DNA from: Gammaproteobacteria bacterium
GTDB taxonomy: Bacteria > Pseudomonadota > Gammaproteobacteria > Arenicellales > JAANXG01
Direction of reading: 5' to 3'
Assembly (NCBI GenBank): GCA_024639325.1
Contig: JAHEIO010000005.1
Span: 1-64,000 of the forward strand
DNA: 64,000 bases
Position 1 is the stretch's first letter. Every line of letters begins with the position of its first letter. The translations under genes and the position numbers were made by a program. This document shows, piece by piece, positions 39,979 through 48,775 of the stretch. The notes under the pieces were generated by a model. That model ran no database searches, was not told the DNA's origin, and saw only the letters and a program-made list of their open reading frames with translations.

Positions 39979-42252
39979 TCAGCCTGCTTTAACCGAATCC
40001 TCGACCACAGCGGCTGCACCAGGCGATTCAACCTGCTGCTGAGGCACATCCTTTCCCGGCTTGGTGCTTTCCGGTTTTTCGTTTACTGCAGTTTTAGTAT
40101 TGACCGTTTTTTCGGGGTTATCGGTACGGCTATCAGCCGCCTGCTCGCTGCGTTTGGCGGTATCGGCGGTTGCTTCGCCCGCAGGATTCGATTGCCTGCC
40201 TCTCGCGCCGGATGACCTGCCGCGGCTCGACTGGCGGGCCCCGCCTGAGGACGACCTACCGGAGCGGCTGCCGCGATTCTGGCGGTTTGCCGGGGATTGT
40301 TTCGCACGTCCCTGTCCACGCGGTTTCTGGCCATCGGCCTCGCCACCCGTCTGGCCCGAGGTTGACTCTGATTTCTTCGGCTGCTGCCGTTGGGCAGACT
40401 GAGGCCGGTTCGACCTCCTGCTTTGGCCGCCCCGACGTGAACGGTTGCCCCGGCCGCCAGACGAAGGCTGTTTTCGGGTTTGTGCCGAAGGGGATGGTTT
40501 CTCTTTCTCTTCGACTACCGCTTCCTGGTCAGTACCGAAAAGTTTTCCAATAAATGTCTTGAAACGTCCGGGTTCCTCCGTTTTCTTGACTTCAGGCGGA
40601 GCAATGGTTTGCATTTGCTCGAGACCAACCGCGGCAACTTCCTTCAATCTTTCCGGCGTGGAGTAGTCCTGTTCTGGCTCCGGTTCCTGACGTACGATCT
40701 TATAGCTTGGGACCTGCTGTATTTCCGCAACTTCGTCCGCCCTCAGCCGCCTGATCTGGAAATTTGGCGTTTCCAACACCGGGGTCGGGATGATGAAAAT
40801 CCGGGTCCCGAGGCGGTTTTCTACCAGCGAAACCTCGGATCGCTTTTCATTCAACAGATATGTCGCGGTGTCCGTAGGCAGGTGCGCATGTATGGCCTCC
40901 GTATTCTCCTTCAGGGCCTCTTCCTCGATGATTCGCAGAATGTGAAGCGCAGAGGAGGCGATACCGCGGATGTGGCCGGTCCCCGCACACCGAGGACACG
41001 CAATATAGTTGGATTCGCCTAACGACGCACGCAGGCGCTGTCTCGACATTTCAAGCATACCAAAGCGGGAAATACGGCCTACCTGGACCCGGGCCCGGTC
41101 TACTTTGAGGGCTTCCTGGAGCCTGTTCTCTACGGTTCGTTGATTCCGGTTGATCGTCATATCGATAAAATCGATTACGATCAGCCCGCCAAGATCACGT
41201 ATTCTGAGCTGGCGCGCCACTTCATCAGCCGCTTCGAGATTGGTGTGCAGAGCGGTTTCTTCGATGTCAGCGCCTTTCGTCGCCCGAGCGGAGTTGACGT
41301 CGATGGTAACCAGCGCTTCCGTATGGTCGATGATCAGGGCACCGCCGGACGGTAATTTGACTTCCCTGGAAAAAGCAGATTCGATCTGGTGTTCGATCTG
41401 AAACCGAGAGAAAAGGGGTATGGTGTCTTTATAGTGTCTAAGTTTCGAACTGTGGTGCGGCATTACCTGTTCCATGAAACGCATGGCCCTATCGAAAATC
41501 TCCTTGTCATCGATGATGATTTCGCTGGTGTCGTTCCTCAGATAGTCGCGAATTGCCCGGACGACGATATTTGTTTCCTGGTATACCAGAAATGGCCCCG
41601 GCCTCTCGTCCGCTGCGCTGCGTATGGCTTCCCATAACTGAAGCAAAAAGTCCAGATCCCACTGAAGCTCTTCGACGGACTTACCAATACCCGCGGTGCG
41701 GGCGATCAATGCGTGTTCCGTCGGCAGTTTCAGCTGATTCATGGCATCACGCAGTTCAGAGCGGTTATCTCCCTCGATGCGCCTGGATATCCCCCCGCCC
41801 TTTGGATTGCACGGCATGAGGACGAGAAATCTTCCGGCGAGACTGATGAACGTGGTGAGTGCGGCACCTTTGTTGCCGCGTTCGTCTTTTTCGACCTGGA
41901 CGAGCAGTTCCTGGCCCTCTTTGATCACATCCTGGATGCGGACCTGGGCCATGGGTGTTTTGACCGAGTAATCCTGGAAATAGCTCCTGGAAATTTCCTT
42001 GAGCGGGAGAAATCCCTGGCGCTCCGAACCGTAGTCCACAAAGGCCGCTTCCAGGCTGGGTTCGACTCGCGTGATACGACCCTTGTAGATGTTTCCCTTC
42101 TTTTGATGGTGGGTAGATGACTCGATATCCAGATCGAGCAATTTTTGTCCATCGACGATGGCGACCCGCAACTCCTCCGGGTGAGTTGCGTTGAACAACA
42201 TTCGTTTCATTTGCTGCGTTTCCCTGGTTTCCATCCGGCAACCCCAGTGCAT
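39979..42252 (-). CDS. rne: Ribonuclease E
   Basis: MLFNATHPEELRVAIVDGQKLLDLDIE, S1 domain, CPRCAGTGHIR Zn-link, long disordered basic C-terminus. Confidence 0.96.
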   Translation of the reverse strand: MHWGCRMETRETQQMKRMLFNATHPEELRVAIVDGQKLLDLDIESSTHHQKKGNIYKGRITRVEPSLEAAFVDYGSERQGFLPLKEISRSYFQDYSVKTPMAQVRIQDVIKEGQELLVQVEKDERGNKGAALTTFISLAGRFLVLMPCNPKGGGISRRIEGDNRSELRDAMNQLKLPTEHALIARTAGIGKSVEELQWDLDFLLQLWEAIRSAADERPGPFLVYQETNIVVRAIRDYLRNDTSEIIIDDKEIFDRAMRFMEQVMPHHSSKLRHYKDTIPLFSRFQIEHQIESAFSREVKLPSGGALIIDHTEALVTIDVNSARATKGADIEETALHTNLEAADEVARQLRIRDLGGLIVIDFIDMTINRNQRTVENRLQEALKVDRARVQVGRISRFGMLEMSRQRLRASLGESNYIACPRCAGTGHIRGIASSALHILRIIEEEALKENTEAIHAHLPTDTATYLLNEKRSEVSLVENRLGTRIFIIPTPVLETPNFQIRRLRADEVAEIQQVPSYKIVRQEPEPEQDYSTPERLKEVAAVGLEQMQTIAPPEVKKTEEPGRFKTFIGKLFGTDQEAVVEEKEKPSPSAQTRKQPSSGGRGNRSRRGGQSRRSNRPQSAQRQQPKKSESTSGQTGGEADGQKPRGQGRAKQSPANRQNRGSRSGRSSSGGARQSSRGRSSGARGRQSNPAGEATADTAKRSEQAADSRTDNPEKTVNTKTAVNEKPESTKPGKDVPQQQVESPGAAAVVEDSVKAG

Positions 42253-42635
42253 ACCACCGTTGTCAGGTCGTACAACCCAATCCGGTGCACCTTGCTGGCG
42301 CGAAATGGAACCGATATTCGTTTGTGCCTCTGCAGTTCAGGCAGGGGAGAGGCGCGTTAACCCTAATGCGTCGCGTTCAAACGGCCGAGCCGGAACATTG
42401 GCGACCACTGCGCTCCCGCGGATATCATCCGCCGGGATCTGCAATAAACCTTTTCAAAACCGATTTCTGTAAAGCAAGACAGTGTGGGGCCCCGCTACAC
42501 GTTGTCGTCGTAGACTGGCGGTGATCGTTTTCCAACCCGTCGGGTTGTCTCATTCTGTCCGCCTGATCCCAGCTATCCCCCCTAAATATAGCAAGCCCGC
42601 ATGTTCGCATCAATTTGTTATGATTTGCGCCTGTT

Positions 42636-43613
42636 ATGGCCCAGACCAAGCCCAAAGTCAGCTACATTACCGTCGAGGACGAATTCTGCGGACAAAGGCT
42701 GGATAATTTTCTGCTGCGTGAGCTCAAGGGCGTGCCGCGAAGTCTGATATACAGGATCGTTCGCCGGGGCGAAGTCAGGGTCAATGAAGGCCGGACCAAG
42801 GCGGGTACGCGACTGCGCAGCGGCGACCGGGTAAGAATCCCACCGCTGCGAACTTCGAACCGGTCGCAACCGCCTCCCGGTGAGGGTCTCGCCGTCGAAG
42901 TCGAAACCTTGTATGAGGATGACTACCTGATTGTCGTCAACAAGCCCGCGGGCCTGGCTGTACACGCGGGCAGCGGGATCAAGGCCGGGCTGATTGAGAT
43001 GTTGCGGCATCAACGCCCGAATGACAGGTTTTTGGACCTGGTGCACCGCCTGGATCGCGACACCTCGGGCTGCCTCGTCCTTGCCAGGCGCCGCAGCGCC
43101 CTGCGCCGTCTCCACGAAGACCTGCGGCTCGGTACGAGTGGTCGGGACCATTTCAAGAAAACGTATCTGGCGCTCGTTCTGGGGGTCTGGGACACCCACG
43201 TCAGCGTCGTTGAGATCCCTTTGCGAAAAAACGCGCAACGGGGAGGGGAAAGGATGGTGATCCCTGATGAAGCAGGCAGGTACGCGAAATCCAGGTTCAC
43301 TGCGCTTGACCTTTTCGAGCAATGTACGTTGATGGAGGTCACTTTGGTGACCGGTCGAACCCATCAAGTTCGCGTGCACGCGGCGGCCCGGGGCCATCCG
43401 GTTCTTGGAGACGACAAATACGGTGACAGGGAAGCCAACTCCCGGTTCCGCAATCTCGGCCTGAGAAGGCTGTTTCTGCACGCTTCGGAACTGGGGTTCG
43501 TTCACCCGGTCACCCGGGAGCGGGTGGAAGTGGAATGCGCCTTGCCGCCGGATCTCGAGGGTGTCATACGCAAACTGGAAGACGGCCGCGCAGATGTGGA
43601 TAATTCGGATTGA
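42636..43613 (+). CDS. rluC: Ribosomal large subunit pseudouridine synthase C
   Basis: S4 domain, LDLVHRLDRDTSGCLVLARR, TGRTHQVRVHAAARGHPVLGDDKYGD. Confidence 0.96.
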   Translation: MAQTKPKVSYITVEDEFCGQRLDNFLLRELKGVPRSLIYRIVRRGEVRVNEGRTKAGTRLRSGDRVRIPPLRTSNRSQPPPGEGLAVEVETLYEDDYLIVVNKPAGLAVHAGSGIKAGLIEMLRHQRPNDRFLDLVHRLDRDTSGCLVLARRRSALRRLHEDLRLGTSGRDHFKKTYLALVLGVWDTHVSVVEIPLRKNAQRGGERMVIPDEAGRYAKSRFTALDLFEQCTLMEVTLVTGRTHQVRVHAAARGHPVLGDDKYGDREANSRFRNLGLRRLFLHASELGFVHPVTRERVEVECALPPDLEGVIRKLEDGRADVDNSD

Positions 43614-43984
43614 TGGGCTGCGAGATATGCCCCACCGGCGCGCTGGTCGACGGCGGTGACGGCGTTGAGTTCGAAGTTTTGAAAAATGACGAGGTACTCC
43701 CCGCATTCGCGATACGGTACCGGGGCGTCGTCTATGCTTATGTCAACCGATGCAGCCATATGGACCTCAGATTGAATTTTTTGCACAGTTACTTCTACGA
43801 CCTGGAAAAGAACTCCCTGATCTGCTCCACACACGGTGCCCTCTATGACCCCGAAACCGGTCAATGCAGAAGCGGGCCGTGCAACGGCCTGGGTTTGCTG
43901 CCAATCAACGTCAGGGAGACGGCGGGCAAAGTGAATCTGGCGGAGCAAGGCGCCGTAGTGTTACGAAACGAGGAGCAGCAATGA
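43613..43984 (+). CDS. Rieske [2Fe-2S] protein
   Basis: NRCSHMDLRL...LICSTHGALYDPETGQC; TGATG overlap with rluC. Confidence 0.92.
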   Translation: MGCEICPTGALVDGGDGVEFEVLKNDEVLPAFAIRYRGVVYAYVNRCSHMDLRLNFLHSYFYDLEKNSLICSTHGALYDPETGQCRSGPCNGLGLLPINVRETAGKVNLAEQGAVVLRNEEQQ

Positions 43985-44949
43985 CAGATTCCGTGGGCCC
44001 GCCATCGAGCGGCGTAACCCGTACACCAGATGCCGAGAATGACCTGCTCAAGGAGTTGATCTGGGAAAATCTAAAGGAGAAAAAAAGGACGCGGCGATGG
44101 AACATCGCTTTCAAGCTGTTTATCGCGGCTTATTTATTATTCTTTGTGTTCGTATATTTCGATACCAACGTCCCAAGCAGCAACGGTAAGCACACAGCGC
44201 TCTTGGAAATAGACGGTGTCATCGCCGCCAACGGGGATGTCACCGCCGATGACGTCGCCGCCGGGCTTCGTGCCGCTTTCGAGGCGGACGGCGTCAAAGG
44301 CGTTATCGTTAGGATCAACAGCCCGGGCGGCAGCCCCGTGCAGGCGGGTTATATCAATGCCGAAATCACGCGTCTACGCAGGGAACATCCCGATATACCG
44401 CTGCATGCCGTGATTTCCGACATATGCGCATCCGGCGGTTACTATATCGCAGCCGCCGCGGAGAAAATCTACGCCGACAAGGCCAGCATTGTTGGATCAA
44501 TCGGTGTGCTCATGGACGGCTTTGGATTCGTCGACGCCATGGATAAACTGGGGGTCGAAAGGCGATTGATGACTGCAGGAAAATACAAAGGCCTGCTGGA
44601 CCCGTTTTCGCCGCTGGACGACAAGAGCAGGGAACACGCCGATGAAATCCTTGGCGAGGTCCATCAACAGTTTATCGATATCGTCAAACAGGGCCGCAGC
44701 GGTCGATTGAGCGCTCACCCTGATCTGTTCAGCGGGCTGTTCTGGACCGGCGAAACAGCCAGGAAACTGGGACTGATCGATGAGTTCGGCAGCGCCGGTT
44801 TTGTTGCCCGGGAAGTGTTTGAAGCGGAAAAAATAATCGACTACACCCACCAGGAGAACCTGCTCGACAGACTGGCCAAGCAGATGGGCGTCGGCGTCGC
44901 GCAAACGCTGCGTATGTATACGAGCTACCGCTTACCTGAACTGAAATAG
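43981..44949 (+). CDS. sppA: Signal peptide peptidase SppA (S49)
   Basis: VIVRINSPGGSPVQAGYI, SDICASGGYYIAAAAEKIYADKASIVGSIGVL; start at ATG 43981. Confidence 0.95.
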   Translation: MTDSVGPPSSGVTRTPDAENDLLKELIWENLKEKKRTRRWNIAFKLFIAAYLLFFVFVYFDTNVPSSNGKHTALLEIDGVIAANGDVTADDVAAGLRAAFEADGVKGVIVRINSPGGSPVQAGYINAEITRLRREHPDIPLHAVISDICASGGYYIAAAAEKIYADKASIVGSIGVLMDGFGFVDAMDKLGVERRLMTAGKYKGLLDPFSPLDDKSREHADEILGEVHQQFIDIVKQGRSGRLSAHPDLFSGLFWTGETARKLGLIDEFGSAGFVAREVFEAEKIIDYTHQENLLDRLAKQMGVGVAQTLRMYTSYRLPELK

Positions 44950-44991
44950 CCCCATTATTGCACCAGTGCGGTGGTGATTATTCTATAGCTT

Positions 44992-45579
44992 TCAGACAGG
45001 GGACATCCCTTCATTTTGCAGCATCGCCACCAGCCTTATCAGCGGCAGACCGATGAGTGCGGTGGGGTCGTCCCCGATGAATTTCTGAAGCAGGGCGATG
45101 CCCAATCCGTCGGCCCGGAGGCTGCCGCTGCAGCCATAGGGTTTTTCCTTGTCGAGATAGCTGTCGATTTCCCGATCGGTGATTGTCTTGAACTGTACGG
45201 TATAGCGGACAACGTCCTTTTGAACCAGGCCGCTGTCGCTATTGATCAATGCAATGCCGGTAAACAGAGTGACCGTCTTTCCGGATGATGCTGCAAGCTG
45301 CCGCACCGCATCGGCGTGATCACCGGGCTTGCCGACGATCTTGTTGTCCTCCTGTACCGCGACCTGGTCGCTGCCGATGATCAGGGCACCCGCCGCCGTC
45401 TTCGCTACGGCCTCGGCCTTTTCGACTGAAAGTCGCAGCACCAGATCAGCGGCCTGCTCGCCGGACCGGGGCGTTTCGTCTATATCCGGAGAGACGACGT
45501 CAAACGGTATCATAAGCCTTTCAAGCAGCTCACGACGAAAAGGGGAGGAAGATGCAAGAATCAGTTGTTGCGCTGCCAT
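44992..45579 (-). CDS. Maf family nucleotide pyrophosphatase
   Basis: QLILASSSPFRRELLERLMIPFDVVSPDIDET; GSDQVA; KPYGCSGSLRADGLGIALL. Confidence 0.95.
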   Translation of the reverse strand: MAAQQLILASSSPFRRELLERLMIPFDVVSPDIDETPRSGEQAADLVLRLSVEKAEAVAKTAAGALIIGSDQVAVQEDNKIVGKPGDHADAVRQLAASSGKTVTLFTGIALINSDSGLVQKDVVRYTVQFKTITDREIDSYLDKEKPYGCSGSLRADGLGIALLQKFIGDDPTALIGLPLIRLVAMLQNEGMSPV

Positions 45580-45674
45580 ACGATTACCGTTGAAAGAAAA
45601 GTTGCTAGTGTACCCCGTTCATGAAACAGGGGACGATGCTTGGCGCGGTAATGGGACTGGGATTTCCTCCATGT

Positions 45675-45802
45675 CTAGCCCGCATATCTCACCAGGCGCC
45701 TTTGACTTCTGGCTAAGGACTTACAAATGCTAGGTTATTTAGTTTTGACTGAAAACCTGTCCTGCGCCATCGCTCGGGATCCTGGTGAGATATGCGGGCT
45801 AG
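45675..45802. mobile_element. MITE-like element, perfect 22-bp terminal inverted repeats CTAGCCCGCATATCTCACCAGG
   Basis: Left 45675-45696 and right 45781-45802 are exact reverse complements; non-coding interior. Confidence 0.6.
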
Positions 45803-45972
45803 GCGGCCCGCTCAGGTACCTGGATTCCCGGGCATGTTCTTCGATTCGAGCTCGTTTGGAGCGGTGTTGGAAGCATTCCAAGGCGAGCGTTTCTCTCCCG
45901 CCTGTGTGATTATGCAGAACAAAAAGTTTTATACTTAGCACCCCGTAAACATCAAACCGCGCGGAGTAGGCA

Positions 45973-46329
45973 ATGACGATACTGTTTGTGCTCATATATG
46001 TGGCTGTTTCCGTCTATGTGATCTGGTGGGCGTTGAGGGGAGCAAAAAAACTGGATGTCGGCCACGGCGATCATGTTCATGAGGTTCACCACGACGGCAC
46101 GGCACCGAAAACTCCGCACGAGTCAGATGATCTGACGCAGATCAGGGGTATTGGCGCGGTAATATCAGCCAAACTGCGCACACTGGGCATCACCAGCTAT
46201 GAACAGATAGCCGGGTTGGATCAAACCGACATCGAGAGGATCAACGAGGGGCTCAACTTCAAGGGCCGAATCGAGAAGGAGCAGTGGATCCAGCAGGCAC
46301 AGGAAATCCTGGTGAGAAATGCGGGTTAG
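45973..46329 (+). CDS. Membrane-anchored helix-hairpin-helix protein (DUF4332-like)
   Basis: N-terminal TM then DDLTQIRGIGAVISAKLRTLGITSYEQIAGLDQTDIERI. Confidence 0.8.
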   Translation: MTILFVLIYVAVSVYVIWWALRGAKKLDVGHGDHVHEVHHDGTAPKTPHESDDLTQIRGIGAVISAKLRTLGITSYEQIAGLDQTDIERINEGLNFKGRIEKEQWIQQAQEILVRNAG

Positions 46330-47984
46330 CCCGCAGTTTGCCGGTCGCCCGCTCTTTTCAAGAACGGATACTCGATGAGGTTGTAGGTGAAGCTCGCCAC
46401 CAACCAGGTGACCAGCGTCGCCGCCAAGAACAGCGGGAACCCGGTGGCATCCACTCCCAGATAAAACGATGACAATCGCCTGAGTACATCGATCAACAGG
46501 GGGTGCACCAGGTAAGCGCTGTAGCCGATGATTCCGAATGAGCGCAGCGGCCGGTTGCGAAGAATTGCCCCGTAAATCGAATTACGGGCGTACACCGCCG
46601 AGAACACGAGAAACCCGGCTGCAATACCGAACCAGGGGCGCTGCTCAAAAGCCGGGAACACGCTGTACCCCAGCCAACCGCTGAGGATCGTCGCGCTTCC
46701 CGTAACGAACACGGCGGCGAGAACCAGGGAAGCAATCCAGCCCAGCGTTTTTTCAACTTTATCCCGATAGCGGTTGATCACGTTGGCCGATCCTTCGTTA
46801 TTGAGGACGTAGCTGACGAATATGCCCACCAGGAACCAGCCGAGCATGAGCGGCCTCACATTGGGCCGGCTGTTCATCTTGATCGGAATGGCTGAGGTGT
46901 ACCATAGCAACCAGAGTGCAAGCCCGGCCAGAACCAGCAGAGCAAGGGCGAATCGCAGGCGCAGCAGCAATGCCATTCCGACCATGATGAACGGCAGCAG
47001 CAGGTAGAAAAACATCTCCTGCGGGATGGTCCAGAAATGACCGTCGCCCTGCAGAAAAAGAAAATGGGGCAGGGCCCATTGCACGCTGCCGGACGCAAGG
47101 AAATAAATAAAAATGATGGTGTAGTACATGGGAACGATGCGCGCCAGGCGGCGGAAAAAGTAGTTTTGCAGCCTGGGCCCGTCGAATATCAATTCTGGAC
47201 CGCGCACGAAGGGAATAGCCAGTAGATAGCCACTCAGTGCAAAAAATATCCACACGCCAACCAGCCCCGATCCGCTGAATATCCCCCAGGAGTGGTCGGC
47301 GACCACGCTCAACGCCGCAAGCCCGCGAAGACCGTCCAGCTCCAGGGTATGCGGTTTGATACCGGCGTCGTCAACCGGGTCGAGCTGCGCAAGCGACGGT
47401 ATGCGACCGGCGTTGAGACCCTGCACTAGAAAAAACACCAGGACTCCGACGACGCCGGGAATGCCGAATCGAAGATATGGATTTTGAACCTCGATTTTAC
47501 GGCTGCTGACAATCGCGGATGCGCCTTCCGTGGCATGAACTTTCAAGCCTTCCTTGGTTACTTCTATGCGGGTACGACTATTCCCGGACTCGAAGTAGTC
47601 CCTTAACGCTTGCCCCTGTAGCCGAAACGAGGCAGCGTAGTGGCTGTGAACCATGATCTCGCGCAAGAGCAGCGCTCGGCCACCGGTCTCGAACTCGATT
47701 TTGAACAATACGGCAAGCCGATCGTCGAGTTTGGTGAGCACGCGCTCATTCTCGTCCAGCACGGTTGAATTTTGAACCAGGCGGCCGGCGTCAAAGGTAC
47801 GGCTGGCGGGAGGGCGCTGGAAGTAGATTCGGATGTCGGCGGGACCTTCACCGGTCAGCAGCAGTTCGACACGATCCACACGCGACAGAATGTCATAGTC
47901 GATGAAACGCTCGCTGCCGGCGAAAGCCAGCAGGGCCAGGACAAGGGCAACGATCTTTCGGGTAGGGGAGACGTTAACCTGCAC
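46326..47984 (-). CDS. Acyltransferase family 3 (OafA/YrhL-like) with N-terminal extension
   Basis: ELDGLRGLAALSVVADHSWGIFSGSGLVGVWIFFALSGYLLAIPF; multiple TM helices. Confidence 0.92.
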   Translation of the reverse strand: MQVNVSPTRKIVALVLALLAFAGSERFIDYDILSRVDRVELLLTGEGPADIRIYFQRPPASRTFDAGRLVQNSTVLDENERVLTKLDDRLAVLFKIEFETGGRALLLREIMVHSHYAASFRLQGQALRDYFESGNSRTRIEVTKEGLKVHATEGASAIVSSRKIEVQNPYLRFGIPGVVGVLVFFLVQGLNAGRIPSLAQLDPVDDAGIKPHTLELDGLRGLAALSVVADHSWGIFSGSGLVGVWIFFALSGYLLAIPFVRGPELIFDGPRLQNYFFRRLARIVPMYYTIIFIYFLASGSVQWALPHFLFLQGDGHFWTIPQEMFFYLLLPFIMVGMALLLRLRFALALLVLAGLALWLLWYTSAIPIKMNSRPNVRPLMLGWFLVGIFVSYVLNNEGSANVINRYRDKVEKTLGWIASLVLAAVFVTGSATILSGWLGYSVFPAFEQRPWFGIAAGFLVFSAVYARNSIYGAILRNRPLRSFGIIGYSAYLVHPLLIDVLRRLSSFYLGVDATGFPLFLAATLVTWLVASFTYNLIEYPFLKRAGDRQTAG

Positions 47985-48120
47985 AAGTCTGATAATGGTT
48001 CATAATATTAAAGTAAAACATTAAAAAAAATACATAAAATATTGAAAAACAATAATAAAAAAATTCAAAGTGGTTTTCAGTCGAATTCCGTTTTTGTTAT
48101 TGCCTTAATCGGGGTTAATA

Positions 48121-48140
48121 TACTGGTTATAAAAACAGTA
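48121..48140 (+). promoter_or_regulatory. SOS/LexA box TACTGGTTATAAAAACAGTA
   Basis: TACTG-N10-CAGTA upstream of imuA. Confidence 0.85.
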
Positions 48141-48155
48141 TTCGTATAACCAGTC

Positions 48156-48767
48156 ATGAAATCCGACCTGCGCGGACGGTTAAGTAAACATCACCTGGTG
48201 TGGCAAGGCAACACGGTGGACGGCAAGGGAAACGGCGTGAGCACCGGTTTTGCCGAACTGGACCAGGCATTGCCTACCCGTGGCTGGCCGGAAGCCGCCC
48301 TGACCGAGATAGCCGTTCCCTACTGGGGGCTGGGAGAGCTGCGCCTGCTGCTCCCGGCTATGGTGCATCTGAACCGGCAAAAGCGCCGAATCGTGTGGAT
48401 TGCACCGCCTTACCTACCCTATGCCCCGGCGCTGGCCCGGGCCGGTTTGGATTTGCAGTACGTCATGGTCGTTGACACCCAGTCCGGTAACGTTTCCTGG
48501 GCCATGGAGAGGCTGTCGTCCACCAGATCCTGTGGCATGGTTCTGGCGTGGCCGACGCGCCTGTCGGAGGTGGAGGCTCGCCGCCTGCAACTGGCCGCAG
48601 AAATCGGCGGGGGCATCGGGGTCGTTCTGCGTGCGGAGGATACGAGGTGGCGGGCACCTTCGGCAGCGCTGCGCCTGAAAATAGAGTCGCTCGACGGGGA
48701 GATCGCGATCAATATACTGAAAGCCCGCGGCGGCAGCCATCGAACCCGGGTTGCGGTGCCCCTTTAG
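48156..48767 (+). CDS. imuA: Translesion synthesis-associated protein ImuA (SulA/RecA-like)
   Basis: VSTGFAELDQALPTRGWPEAALTEIAVPYWGLGELRLLLPA; adjacent to imuB; SOS box. Confidence 0.92.
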   Translation: MKSDLRGRLSKHHLVWQGNTVDGKGNGVSTGFAELDQALPTRGWPEAALTEIAVPYWGLGELRLLLPAMVHLNRQKRRIVWIAPPYLPYAPALARAGLDLQYVMVVDTQSGNVSWAMERLSSTRSCGMVLAWPTRLSEVEARRLQLAAEIGGGIGVVLRAEDTRWRAPSAALRLKIESLDGEIAINILKARGGSHRTRVAVPL

Positions 48768-48775
48768 CCCGCCTG

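Noticed and set aside
42245-42620. Several short plus-strand ORFs between rne and rluC
   Set aside because: Overlapping frames with no protein-like features; more likely the rne 5' UTR/intergenic region
45803-45965. Possible transposase remnant (FDSSSFGAVLEAFQGERFSPACVIMQNKKFYT) beside the first IR element
   Set aside because: Too short and unrecognised to call; a BLASTX search would decide
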